From assembly GCF_003945595.2 (NCBI RefSeq), contig NW_024104754.1:6619704-6683703 (forward strand): a stretch of 64,000 nucleotides of DNA, read 5' to 3'. The notes beneath the pieces are model-generated. The model did not search any database and had not been told where the DNA came from. It saw only the letters and a program-made list of their open reading frames with translations. Shown one piece after another: positions 53,401-64,000 of the stretch (its first letter is position 1; each line of letters opens with the position of its first letter). Source of the DNA: Pipra filicauda. Its lineage: Eukaryota > Chordata > Aves > Passeriformes > Pipridae. The position numbers were made by a program, and so were the translations under genes.

Positions 53401-56400
53401 AACCTTCATAGGCAATTGAATTGTCTCTTCTATGACAAATAATGAAGAGGAACCTTATGGCCAAATCTAGGCAGGTTTAGATTTTAAGCATATTGAACCA
53501 GTGAGAGTCTTCTGTTCGTTTCCAGCAATACCATGGTGTAGTCTTTTATTCACATATTTATGAGCTGGTATTAGGGAGGTTTAGTCAGTGAATCTCTCAA
53601 TATTATTGGATGTTTAAACATAAGTTTCCTATTTCAAAGCCTACCAAAAGTACATTCATTCTGACTGGAGCTTGGCAAATGACAACCCAAGTGTGTCTGG
53701 CCATTAAGCACAGAATGTTACAGGTCCATAGGATTACCTAGGAATGAACTGGCACAACTGGGCACAGGACAACAGCAATCAGGCACAGGGAGGGGGAAGG
53801 AGCCACCTTTTAGTATCCAGTGAGTGCATTCACACTGGGAGCTGATGCAGTGAGTTGAAAATTTATGTCAGATCTCACCAGTTGTGGTCATCCATGTAGC
53901 CAATTTTGTGTTTTAAGCTTAGGCACTGTTAATCTAATTTCAAAATGTGCTGCCTTTGTCCTATGCTAAGCACACTCTTCTCTTTGGGCACTTGTTTCAA
54001 AGGAATATTAATTGCATCACATTTATCAAAATGCTCATTCAGAGAAATACATTACTGAGTCTTTCTTGAAAATAGGCAGTTTAGGCTTCTGGGTCTGAGA
54101 GGATACAAAACAATCTTTCAGCTTGACACGAGGTCACATGAACTAAATGCTTAATGACCTCTCTCTGCCCTTTTCCATTTAAAACAAGGATTAAAACCAT
54201 GATCTCTGACAAACATTTTAAACTACCCCATATGAAAGGGCAATTTCATTAGCTAACAGCCTAATTGAACTATTCTCAGAGACAAACAGAGAAGACAAAT
54301 TCAAATTTGTTGCTTTAGTGCTCAGAGTAGGGTAGTGCTGTGCTCCTCTGGGACGCAGAGGGAATATGGCACCACTTGGCTCTGTGGCTGCCCCGACAGA
54401 GTCAGCATCTGCCTCTCCTCTCAGATGGCCAGGGACAAATGTAAAGGTCTCAGCTACAGGCGAGTGCTTCTCAGAAGTATCAGAGTAGCTTAAGCATTCA
54501 TCATGTTCCCTAATTCTGCTGTACCAACACACTTGTTCTTTATTTCCCCTCCCTAAATAATTTCTCTGCTCTTTGGCCAAATTTGAAAGGTATATGTTAC
54601 CAAACTACAGAGCATTTTTAAAGACCTTTATTTCAAATACTCTTCTCATAGCAGCAAGGGTTTTTTTCATCATGCAACGTGAGAGTCATCAGGAACTGTT
54701 TCTTTATTTGACCTTTGCTTTCAGCCTTTCACACTATGTAACATTTTAAGGGCTTTCACTTTGTCTGTGCATTCAGTGGTTCTAGAGCTCTGTTTCACTG
54801 TGGGTTGGCGAGTTGTGTGTTTTGGCTGCCTATCTTCACACCAGTGGTCCAAGATGCCAAATACCTTGTCTGTTATCATACCCCTAAGTAACAGTCCTGA
54901 GCAGAGTACAGATATTAGAACTGTCGCTGAATTAGATAAGGGCGCTGATTGTGCACAGTAAACCAAGAAGGATGTGGTAGCCAGGAAGATGGTAAATCAA
55001 TCACAAAGGGATAAAGTTTCTATAGCTTTCCAACTGAGCATTGCAAAGTGTCTTCCAGAAGTCCATTAGCTTATGTGTCACACTAAAAATTTTTCAGACT
55101 AGTACCACTCATGGAAATACCCTTGTCAGTGGCAGTAATTGCGGGGCAAGGATTCAAAGAAGGAAAAAGCATGGACACTAAAAGATTGCCTCTTTCCAGA
55201 AAGAGTTGAGATCATAGAAAGGTACCCAAAAGAGAATAATCCTCTGTTCCTGTGCATATACAGGCCAGATGACCAAGATAACAGGTGCCTTGGGAAAATG
55301 ATTATTCATACTTTGTAATCAGTGCACTGCCTGGCACCAGCTGGGGACCTGCTCTGTGTGGATCTAGACTACCCTGGAGCAGTAACAAGAAGAATATTAT
55401 CAAAGTCTTTAAGTATTTGCCCCATAATTCCTTAGCATCATAAAATGCTGATGTAGAGTGTATTTCTATCTAAGCAGCCTCTGAAGAACTTACACAGGCT
55501 CCCAGACAACAGGAAAAGCACAGTTTTTCTATTTGTCTGTATACCTGGCTTTACGTTTAATTTTAGGACACTGCAAAAAGAAAAATTCCAAATGAATCAC
55601 TATCAGACTGGGCTATTGTTGCCAGTACTGACATACAAACCATTTCATAGTATTGCCATAGTGGGTGGTGATGGAGGCTGCAGCTTGAAGAACCAATCCA
55701 GAACACATTAAAAATGTGGCTGCGTCCTGTAATGAAGGATATCTATGAACAATGAAGAAAAAAGTTGCTATTGAGAAAGGAATAAAACCATATGCATTGC
55801 TTGAAGGTTTTCTTGCTGTACATGTTGGAACATCAACTACATATTCATTCTGGATGTGCCATAAGATACTTTGATGCAGAGCTGAGCAGTGGGGGAAACA
55901 GAATAAACACTGATGGAAATGAGCACTTTGGTCTGGAAACAAAGTGTAATAGTGGTTCATTGCAGACTCAGATTCATGAGAAATCAAAAGGATGCTATAT
56001 TACGTGGGCCAGATTTCCTCGGTATTTTGCAAAAAAATTTTACTTCTGTCTCAGTTTCTGTTTATGAAGTACACCTACTACTTTGCAGATTCTTAAAACA
56101 GAATCTGTAAATGCTATATGTATGATAAATATAAATTCTTGCCTTAAGCATTTTCTTTCTACTTTGCTTTTTATATTTCATTGTTTTATCACATCATATA
56201 AGTTTATAGTGTAGCACAGAAAGGATCAGACAGGCTAATGATACAAATTAAAAACTTGCTTCAGCATCTTAACGTTGCATGGCTCAGCCCTTGTTCTTGC
56301 ATCTCCCTTCTTGAATTTTAAACAGGAAACAATTTTGTATTTTTCAGGAGTTGAGAGCTGCTCATCAAACCCATGCAAAAATATAGGTAAGACACATTTG

Positions 56401-59400
56401 CCTAATTTGGTTTATGGTTTTAAATGCCTTTTTAGATCAAAAAATACTGTCCTTGAAGAAAAAAACTGTCATTTTTTTACAGCACACTTTAACATATTTT
56501 TATTCGAAGGAGTTTCCCATGCTATTGGTTGATGACTTTACAGAGTCAAACTGTGAGGTTCTTGGTCAGTTTACTTTCTTTTGCTTCTCCAAGAAATTTG
56601 CCCAGTGAGAGTTGCACAACATCTGAGAGATTTTCAGGCAGGTCTTAGGAAGGTCAGGTGTGATTTCTGGATTGCATGCGGGTGCATGCACACAGTGACC
56701 TCTGTCTTCTACTTTTTCCATTATGTTAGTGATAAAGGTGCTATAGCCACCTAAGTAATTAGGTTGAAACTTTATGATGTGCTTCAAATCACTATCTACT
56801 CAACAAAGTTGGGTCTTGTGGTTAAGGAAGTTACGTAGGAGTTTTGGGTTCACATCCCATTTTAAATGTTCAGCTATATCATCAAACTGTCCAGATGGCT
56901 GAGCCCAGAGAGTGGTAGTGACTGGCAGCCAGTCACAAGTGGTGTTCCCCAGCGCTCATTTTTGGGGGCAGTTCTGTTTAGTATCTTTATCAATGACCCA
57001 GACAAGGGGATCAAGTGCACCCTCAATAAGTTTGCAGAAAACATCCCGTTAGGTGGAAGTGTTAGGTGGGAGGGTAGGAAAGCTCTGCAGTGGGATCTGG
57101 ACAGACTGCTGAGGCCAGGTGTATGAGGTTCGATGAGGCCAAGTGCAGGGTCCTGCACTTCAGTCACAACAATCCCGTGTGGAGCTACAGGCTGGGGCAG
57201 AGTGTCTGGAAAGCTGCCTAGTGGAAAAGGACCTGGGGGTGCTGGTCAACAGCAGCTGACCATGAGCCAGCAGTGTGCCCAGGTGGCCGAGAAGACCAAT
57301 GGCACCCTGGACTGTGTGAGGAATAGTGTGGCCAGCAGGACCAGGGCAGTGATTGCCCCCCTGCCCTCAGCACTGAGGATGCCACACCTCGAGTGCTGTG
57401 TCCAGTTCCAGGCCCCTCACTGCAAGAAAGCTGTTGAGGTGCTGTGGTATATCCAGAGAATGGCAATGGAGCTGGTGAAATGAGTGGCTGGTGTTGTTTA
57501 TCCTGAAGAAAAGGAGGCTCAGGGGAGAGCTTAACACTTTCTACACCTACGTAAAAGGAGGTTGTGGCAAGGTAGGATTCAATCTCTTCTCCCGAGTAAA
57601 AAGTGTCAGGACAAGAGGAAGAGGCCTCAAGTTGCACCAGGAGAGTTTTAGCTTGGGTATTAGGAAAAATTTCTTCACTGAAAGAGCAGACAAATGTTGG
57701 AATAGGCTGCCCAGGAAAGTTGTGGAATCACCATCCTTGGAGGTATTAAAAGACACGTACATGTGGCACTCAGGAACATGGTTTAGTGGTGGACTTGGCA
57801 GTGCTGGATTAATGGTTGGACTCAATGATCTTAAGGGTCTTTTCCAACACACAAAATTCTATAATCCCACGATCACTGGGGTACAGATTATGAACAAAAA
57901 TAGAGATAATTATCGTCATCTTTGTCCCACCTTGTTTTACCTATAGGACAATCTGACAGTCTGAGGCAGGGATTGTATGTCTATATAGTGTTTGGTCCAG
58001 GAGAGACTTTAAACAGTATCTAGTAACTGATATTTTAAGTAACCTTAGTAACTTTATCATTTAGCAACTTTAGTAACGAGAAATATTATCAAGGTTGCTG
58101 ATCTAATGCCAACAGTGACCTCTCCAGCCTTATAGTAGATAACAAGCCAGGTCTCATTTTTTTGGTCAGTAATGTCTGACATGACCAGAATGATGCAATG
58201 GTATCTCATTGTGAGGGCTACTTTCCACAGCCAGGCCTTTCTGAGTACCTACATGCCTTAATTTTCAATCACTTGGTTTACTTGCTTTGTTTAAAGGAGT
58301 TTCTTAACACTTTAGGGATTCTTTTCATTGTTCTGTGACTGACTATACTTATTGTTTTTATGTCTTCAGATCAGCTCTACAACCTTGACCCCCAGGTGAT
58401 GGTAGAATTTGAAAATGGAAACTTCAACTTCACATTTCCCAACCCCCAAAATGTGAGCGAGTTCAGCATGACCCTCTTCAAAGGGAAAGAAAAGAAGGAA
58501 ATCTGTACACTCCATTTGAATGAAGAGAATGTTTTCCCCAAGAGTAATGTCACCTACTGTGAGACAAAGAATTCAAATACCAGCACCACTTTCATTCTTA
58601 AAAATCTGGAAAGAAAGCATATGGACATTTATATCTACTGTCTGGAGGTATTCTTCCCCCCTCCTTATATAGATTGCCGCCTGAAAGAAATCTGTTTGTA
58701 CATCCCAGGTAAGTTTACTTCTCCCCTCACTTCAGTTTACTGATAAGTAGACATTAGGCATAACTGTGCTGCAGTGAAAAATGTGACTGGAGTTTGCACA
58801 GCTATTTACAGAACAGCCTAAAACTACTTAGCAGGGGGGTGGTAGCAGTGGAACTGTGTTGGCAGACTGATCAGCACGCCTTCTCTGTATTTATTCATCT
58901 TCTTGGGCAGGTTTTTTCAGGCCATGCTGAGCTTTGCATACTGTTGGTGGCAGCCAAGTTAGCTAGACTACAGCTTTTGGGGTACTGCAGTCCCACCTTT
59001 GCCTGCAGCAGAAATTTCCCTTGTCCATTTTCAAGCTGCTGAGTGTAAATGTTAAGGATAAACAAAGATAGAAGCTGAAATGCTGAGGCTACAATTATGT
59101 GGTTGGGTCAAATTATCTCTCAGCCCTCTCTGAATTTAAAAAAGATTCTCAGAATCAAGCTGTGACGTTTGATTTTGTCTGCAGTGTCCATTTCCATTTT
59201 TATGGATAGCCAGATGTTCATAGTTTTTCCCAAATGTTTCATGCCCTATCGTATTTTCTCCCAGATCTGGGCAAGGGTGATCTTGTGTACCTCAGCTTGC
59301 TTTCCTATCCAAACATGACAGCAAAGGTCTACCCCTTCTTTTGATCAGGCTGCCCTTTAGATCACCTGTGGTTCTCACTGAATGCAAGCTGAAGCCTTGC

Positions 59401-60494
59401 TCAGATCTGAAATATCATCATGCTCTGGAGCCTGACTTGGTTTCTATTCAGTCTACACTTGGAGCACTGTGTACCGACAGTTTCACCTCTCCTTCTGGAA
59501 AACTGCAATATTTTGCTTCCTGCTGAATACACTTTTCCAAGGCAGTGATTCAGCTCAGGAAAATCTCCAGAGCTCACTTTTGCTAATTTTTTAATATGAA
59601 GAGAAGAGTGAAAATAATTTGAAGTTATCTGTAGGAGGCAAAAATGCAAATTGTCAGTAATGACTTTTTTTTGCGTCCCCATGTCCAGATAAGGAAGACT
59701 GCTTTTCACTGGGACAGGAGTCATGGGTAATTATTGCCCTCATCATGGTTTCCCTGATTTCCTGTGCCTGCTGTGTTGTAGTCTGTTGCTTAAGGAACAA
59801 GGTAAGCAAATATACAAGATTATGCAGAACCATTTTTCCAAGGGTCATGGATGGGGAACTTGATTTAATGAGATTTAAAGGGTGGGACGGGCACATACTC
59901 ACTGAGCACGTGAGGTGTTTTTTGACAAGAAGACCGAGTTGTTAATTTACCACTGGAATTCAGTCATTGATGGCAACAACTCAAATGTAATTTTTCGAAG
60001 ACAGAATTGTTTATCGATTTAAAGTCTGGGTACCAAAAGAAAGAGGAGAAATGCTGCACAGGTCAGCAAAATTACTTTGGTAAGAAATTCACCTGATTGT
60101 TTTCTTCAAGAAGGGGAAACAAATCATCGGTGGAGCAATTTCAGCACTGTTCTGGTGCAAAACCACTTAAACAAAGAACCATTTGGAAAGAAGGAAGACC
60201 ATGGACATTAGCTATTCTTTTGTGCAATGCGTGTTTTTAATTTTCAGTTTGTTTTATTGCAAGTTTTCTTTGTGAGTGCCTGTAGATTCTGACTTCATTA
60301 TTCCCACTGAAAACAGAGTTACTGCCCTACTTAAAGAACAAAGGCAGGAGTGGCAAAGGTTAGTGACCACAAATTAATTCATGGTATTTTCCCTCTGTTG
60401 GCAGATTCAAAAGTGTGACTCCAACTCCCATGAGTACAACAGTGAATACATGCCCATGGCAGCAGTGAATGCAGCTAAAAAACCAAGAATCTGA
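50425..60494 (+). CDS. ICOS, inducible T-cell co-stimulator (four exons, 199 aa)
   Basis: This is the co-stimulatory receptor of activated and follicular helper T cells; its ligand is ICOSLG. Coding exons are 50425-50482, 58370-58708, 59689-59801 and 60405-60494 (600 bp, GT-AG, phases 1-1-0), the same length as human ICOS. Residues 1-19 form a signal peptide beginning MKS as in mammals. The V-like domain has C65-C83, the F-strand C110, an FFPPPY loop at 114-119, and sequons at N39, N47, N79 and N89. The stalk C137 probably links dimers. The membrane segment is about 145-166. The tail has YMPM at 185-188, the PI3K-binding equivalent of YMFM, then AVNAAKK. Oddities: the B-strand cysteine is absent, C122 and C128 are extra, and the tail ends soon after AKK. 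An in-frame upstream ATG (50401) and a 39-bp cassette exon (56348-56386) could lengthen it. Confidence 0.95.
52070..52130 (+). repeat. Degenerate GTTT/GGTTT tract
   Basis: About 60 bases of T and G with GTTTGTTTGTTT runs. Confidence 0.8.
52667..52690. repeat. Inverted repeat, 9-bp arms
   Basis: ATGACACTG and its exact complement flank the 6-base loop AATTGA. Confidence 0.8.
56348..56386 (+). CDS. Candidate ICOS cassette exon (39 bp)
   Basis: A strong acceptor (TTTTGTATTTTTCAG) and a strong donor (ATAG|GTAAGA) flank 39 bp that are open in the phase required by exon 1. Exon 1 ends with one base and exon 2 starts with two, and this segment is phase 1 on both sides. Inclusion gives 13 more residues, [13 protein letters not shown], then D, at the start of the mature protein, and keeps the frame. 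It adds two cysteines. No match to a known ICOS exon is claimed; expression is unknown. Confidence 0.4.
   Translation, partial: ELRAAHQTHAKI
56880..57872 (+). mobile_element. CR1 LINE fragment in ICOS intron 1, sense
   Basis: The translation shows reverse transcriptase remnants ([31 protein letters not shown]) in broken frames. The 3' part follows (GGCTGCCCAGGAAAG, GATTAATGGTTGGACTCAATG) and ends in AAAATTCTATAATCCCACGAT. Frameshifts and stops make it inactive. It sits 0.5 kb after the candidate cassette exon and 0.5 kb before exon 2. Confidence 0.92.
58370..58708 (+). CDS. ICOS exon 2 (Ig V-like domain)
   Basis: 339 bp, phase 1 at both ends, acceptor TGTCTTCAG and donor G|GTAAGT. It encodes residues 21-132 with FFPPPY. 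The expected B-strand cysteine position reads FNFTFP (58423-58440). Confidence 0.96.
58709..59688 (+). other. ICOS intron 2
   Basis: About 1 kb. No repeat or exon was recognised. Confidence 0.8.
59689..59801 (+). CDS. ICOS exon 3 (stalk and transmembrane)
   Basis: 113 bp, entering phase 1 and leaving phase 0. It encodes DKEDC, then a cysteine-rich hydrophobic helix ([10 protein letters not shown]) and the stop-transfer LRNK. Confidence 0.94.
59802..60404 (+). other. ICOS intron 3
   Basis: 0.6 kb with no recognised element. The acceptor is TCTGTTGGCAG. Confidence 0.8.
60405..60494 (+). CDS. ICOS exon 4 (cytoplasmic tail)
   Basis: 90 bp including TGA. It encodes [18 protein letters not shown], then [15 protein letters not shown] matches the YxxM PI3K site. 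The stop falls where mammalian ICOS continues into a fifth exon (LTDVTL), so the avian tail is shorter, or the last exon has been lost. Confidence 0.93.
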   Translation: MQKCDSNSHEYNSEYMPMAAVNAAKKPRI

Positions 60495-61178
60495 GGTTGT
60501 ATGAAGCGTAGTTATACTCATATCTCTGTTTCTATCTCTTACAAGGCTTTCTCTGGGAGGGAAAGGACTGCTTGCTGTCTTTGCCATTGCTTCTAGATGG
60601 GTGGGTGGCTGGGTGGGATTGTTACCGTAGCTTGTTAGTGGAGTTCATGCTGCCATCTTGCAGGAAGATGAAATTAAAAGCAAAATCTCTGAAAATCTTT
60701 TGAATCATAGTGGTAGGCTGGTTCCTAGAAATGCAACTGCTTCGTGTCTGTGCCATCTTATGCATGAGGAAGAGATAAGAAACTGTTCCATTCAGAATCT
60801 TCAGATGATGTGTGGTACCCAAAATCTTTCTAGGGAAGTGATTTACTAGATTTAATGAGTGTTACTGGCTGAAGGCAAGTATTCTGTAGAGAATGAGGAA
60901 CTTCCTACCTGCTCAAGCCCTTGCCTAGTAGTCAGAAGCTACTGGCTACAGAACAGAGCAGAAGAAGAATTTGGACTGATTCAGACATATGGGGTGTTTC
61001 ATGTAATTGATTTTCCATTTCTATTCTAGGCATAAGTTGCTTGTGGTGTGGAAATTTTGGAAGCACAGTTTTCCAGCTACTTGAACCTGGACAATGGGAA
61101 GTCAGCATTTCCTCACCTTTCCCAGCCTCCCTGAGCTCTCATGATGATCCTGTGCTCAGTCATGAGACACCCACCCCC

Positions 61179-61185
61179 GTACTGT
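61179..61185 (+). promoter_or_regulatory. miR-101 seed match in the ICOS 3' UTR
   Basis: GTACTGT is complementary to miR-101 positions 2-8. Human ICOS mRNA is known to be limited through miR-101 and Roquin. A 7-base match alone can be chance. Confidence 0.35.
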
Positions 61186-61638
61186 TCTGAGCTGTGTTTT
61201 GCTCTAGCTTTGTTTGTTAACTGGCACCCTGCCCAACCCACTGACTTGGACATGAAGTGCCAACAACATGTTAAAGATGTCAGCTTGTAGTTGAAGAAAA
61301 TGTAGAAAATGAGTTTGCTCTAGAGTAGATTGCTGTAGTGCTGCCACAGAGAGAACTTTTATTTTCTAGTCTCCTTTATGACAAACTTTCCACTGTTGAC
61401 AAAAAAAAAAAAGACTACCTCCAGTGCCAATCCTTGTGGCACAGCCATACTGTCAATGTATTGCACACGCCCTTCAGTTTGGGCTACTTTAGCAGGGGAA
61501 CAAAACCCAAGAGTGTACAGCAGGGAGTACAGCAGAGACTTCTCTGAGACACAGTACCTCAGGTATGTGATCTGCATTTTTTGTATCTGTGCTGTCAATA
61601 CATCTTTGCCATTCACACCTCGGGGCTCCCCTTATTTA

Positions 61639-61644
61639 ATTAAA
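61639..61644 (+). terminator. Possible proximal ICOS polyadenylation signal
   Basis: ATTAAA, a common variant signal, about 1.15 kb after the stop. Confidence 0.35.
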
Positions 61645-62897
61645 TTCTGAATGCTTTTACTAAGAGAGGAATATATTACAAGATGAATATATTTCAAGCC
61701 TGCAATTTCTCTTTAGATCAGTTCAAATCTTCAGGATCAGACCCTGAACTAGGAGGCACGATCTCTCCTATTCACATGTCTTGCAGCACAAATACGACAC
61801 AGTCCGTAAGGCCCGTATGGCCTTGTGTCCATATGGACTCTGCACTGCAATTAACTTCCTCTTTTGGTTTGACATGAAACCTTTACCACTTCCCCAGTGG
61901 GTTTAGGGGTTACTTGACCTGCCTGAAATTGCTGAGAGCCTTCAGTATGAATGAAACAATCAATCCTTCATACTCCTTGTGAAATCCATCAAAACTCTGA
62001 CCATAAATGACCAGCTGGGAATCCAAATTGCATGTTTTGCCAGACGCCATTTGGCTGCTAGAGTGGTACATTGATTCTGAGCCTCTCTGTAATACATTAA
62101 AAAAACAGGCATTGGTCAGAGGACACTGCTGAGAAAGATACACCGCCTGCTTGTCTGGCAAAGAGAAGGTTGTTTTCATAGGGCAAATGGGGATGAGGAG
62201 GAAATAAGCTGGTATATCAAGAGCAGGGGTTCCCTCAACAAACACCTGCATACACAGAAGTATTGCAGAGAGAAGGTGCAAATTGCTAACTGTGACATTA
62301 AGCAAAGGGAAACTAGTTAGGCACTGAATGAGGTGGGGACTGCCAATTACACAGTCCCTACCCTGCTCAGGTAACCAGCTCCTTGGCAGGGATGACGAGG
62401 GCACCCTGCTATGTTGGGTAACATTACATTCTGTCCCGTCTTCCTGGCACATAACCTCTGCCAAATTACTTGACCTCCCCAGCAAACAAAGCTCTTCTCT
62501 GTACCTCCACAAATACACCCATCTCACCGTTTTAAAAAAGCATTGGTGAAACTACTGCCTTTGAAAATTATTGGTGAAAACAGCTAACCTCTACTACCTA
62601 TGAGAAATACTAGGTGCAAGATCCTATGTAACAGAGGAGAATCCTACTCCCTGGAACCTTTCACCAGACTGAGATGGAAATTCATGAAGTAAAGAGTTTC
62701 TGAAAGAAGGAAAAACTCAAGGTTTGACTTGAGATGTTGCCGGATAAAGGACAAATGATGAAAGTGTGAATAAGGCAGTTCAAAATACATACATCCTGCA
62801 CTGGAGAGAGAAATTATTTATATTCATTATAACAATGCATTTGAAAACCTCAGGTTCCATTACTGCTTTCTTTCTGGAAAAATATATTTTTATTCTT

Positions 62898-62903
62898 AAT
62901 AAA
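62898..62903 (+). terminator. Possible distal ICOS polyadenylation signal
   Basis: AATAAA in an AT-rich stretch followed by T-rich sequence and TTATGCCATATGTGTCC, which is GT-containing. Confidence 0.45.
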
Positions 62904-62925
62904 ACATTTTTTTATTATGCCATAT

Positions 62926-64000
62926 GTGTCCACAAGAAAGTTCATGCATGAATACACGTCACGTGAAAGATTAAGCTCTGTAAAGTCCACAGCACAATGG
63001 GGAGAGAAGAGAGTACAGGAAAATTTATCCCTGTATAGCATCTTAGTGGGAAGCAGGAAAAGGAGTAAGGAAAAAAATATTAAAAAAGTGAAAACCAAAA
63101 ATTTGGCCCTGTTTCTATGCAGTGAGATAGTGACCTATCAGTTTGGATCTGTTTGTTTCCTTTTATTTTCATGAGAAAGTCTTTTTTAATATTGTCCCAT
63201 CTCTTCTTCCTTTCCTTTAACCCCTTATGCAGGAGACATAACATTCGTGATTAATTTGGGACATTTTTCAATTTCTTTCTGCCATACTTCAATACCTCAA
63301 AATTAAAAGTAGCTGAAAGAAGACAAAGGATGACAAAATGAGGGAAAAAAAAGAAAACACCATGAAAAAATAACACAAACTCAGTCTATAGACTGTGTGA
63401 CAAGAAAGGATTAAAATAAAATAAACAAATAAAAAAACCCCAATGTTCTAACAGGTCATCATTTCAAAAAGTAAAACCTCTCTTTGGAAACTCCCAGTTT
63501 TGGAAAAAGACCATTTTAGCAGGAAAAAAAATCAAATAAGAATATTACAGCCAACTCCTCTAAAAAATCCTCTTTCAAGACAAGCAGAAGCTTGAGAATC
63601 TTCCAAATAACAGCCAGGAAATCAGAGGTCTGGGGTAAAATAAACTACTAATATACAATCTCAACCTATGTTTTCTCGGTTTGCTACGTAATGGTTTAGG
63701 ATTGTCACAGAAATTGTACAGTTGTTTGATACCCCACAAGAAAGGTTCTACAACTTCTCCCTCTACATCCTTGTCTTCTATTGTTTCATTGAGATTATTA
63801 CTGAAAAATTATTTTGGCTAGGGCTTTTCCAGGAGCTGAATCTCTAACAACAGCGGTCATGTAAAATCAGTTTCTGTCATACGACATCTAATGCAAGATT
63901 CAGTGTCAGTAAGCTGCTTTCATCCTTTCTGATTTATAACTGGTATAACTTCCCAGTCTGTACCAGTATGGAGTATATGAAGACAGTAAGTCAATAAACC
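62926..64000. other. Downstream of ICOS, no gene seen
   Basis: AT- and A-rich sequence (for example AATAAAATAAACAAATAAA near 63414). No exon or repeat family was recognised. Confidence 0.55.

Larger units (their letters stand above)
50483..58369 (+). other. ICOS intron 1
   Basis: 7.9 kb. It contains a hairpin (52667-52690), a T/G-rich tract (52070-52130), the 39-bp candidate exon and a CR1 fragment. Long first introns are usual in ICOS. Confidence 0.8.
60495..62925 (+). other. ICOS 3' UTR (predicted)
   Basis: No further coding exon was seen. Possible polyadenylation signals are ATTAAA at 61639 and AATAAA at 62898, giving about 1.2 or 2.4 kb UTRs. A miR-101 seed match occurs at 61179. A 205-codon antisense open frame (61910-62527) lies in the longer version. 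Confidence 0.5.

Noticed and set aside
57133..57946. Open frames of 116-151 codons on both strands within ICOS intron 1
   Set aside because: They lie in the CR1 copy or its flank, and the frame of the element is broken.

Overview
This is bird nuclear DNA. Fragments of CR1 LINEs, the dominant avian retroelement, lie on both strands, and two vertebrate T-cell receptor genes with standard GT-AG exons sit head to tail on the + strand. They are CTLA4 (coding 27871-31135) and ICOS (coding 50425-60494). This is the CTLA4 and ICOS part of the conserved CD28-CTLA4-ICOS cluster. No CD28 exon was recognised in the first 27 kb, so CD28 probably lies further left. The bird order cannot be told from the sequence.

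Layout: 1-27.7 kb is gene-poor DNA upstream of CTLA4. It holds a GC-rich patch with homeodomain-type and AP-1 motifs (1190-1540), three CR1 fragments (about 10.2, 15.2 and 26.1 kb), and three inverted repeats (19621, 22304, 25662). 27.7-31.95 kb is CTLA4: TATA box, four coding exons, and a 3' UTR with a TA-rich microsatellite and an AATAAA signal. 31.95-50.3 kb is intergenic; its landmark is a CpG-rich island (44.0-45.1 kb) containing 13 tandem units of 31-32 bp. 50.3-about 62.9 kb is ICOS: a signal-peptide exon, a 7.9 kb first intron holding a possible 39-bp cassette exon and a CR1 copy, three more coding exons and a 3' UTR. No gene was recognised after that.

Both genes encode small disulfide-linked receptors of activated T cells. 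CTLA4 is the inhibitory receptor for B7 ligands and keeps MYPPPY and the YVKM tail motif. ICOS is co-stimulatory and keeps a PPPY loop and a YMPM PI3K-type motif. The main oddities are these. (1) The CTLA4 tail has Phe in place of the second tail tyrosine and reads through the usual stop position into 24 extra residues. (2) ICOS lacks the B-strand cysteine of the Ig fold. (3) ICOS intron 1 contains a phase-matched 39-bp candidate exon that would add two cysteines. Most of the many short open frames elsewhere look like chance, CR1 remnants or minisatellite.
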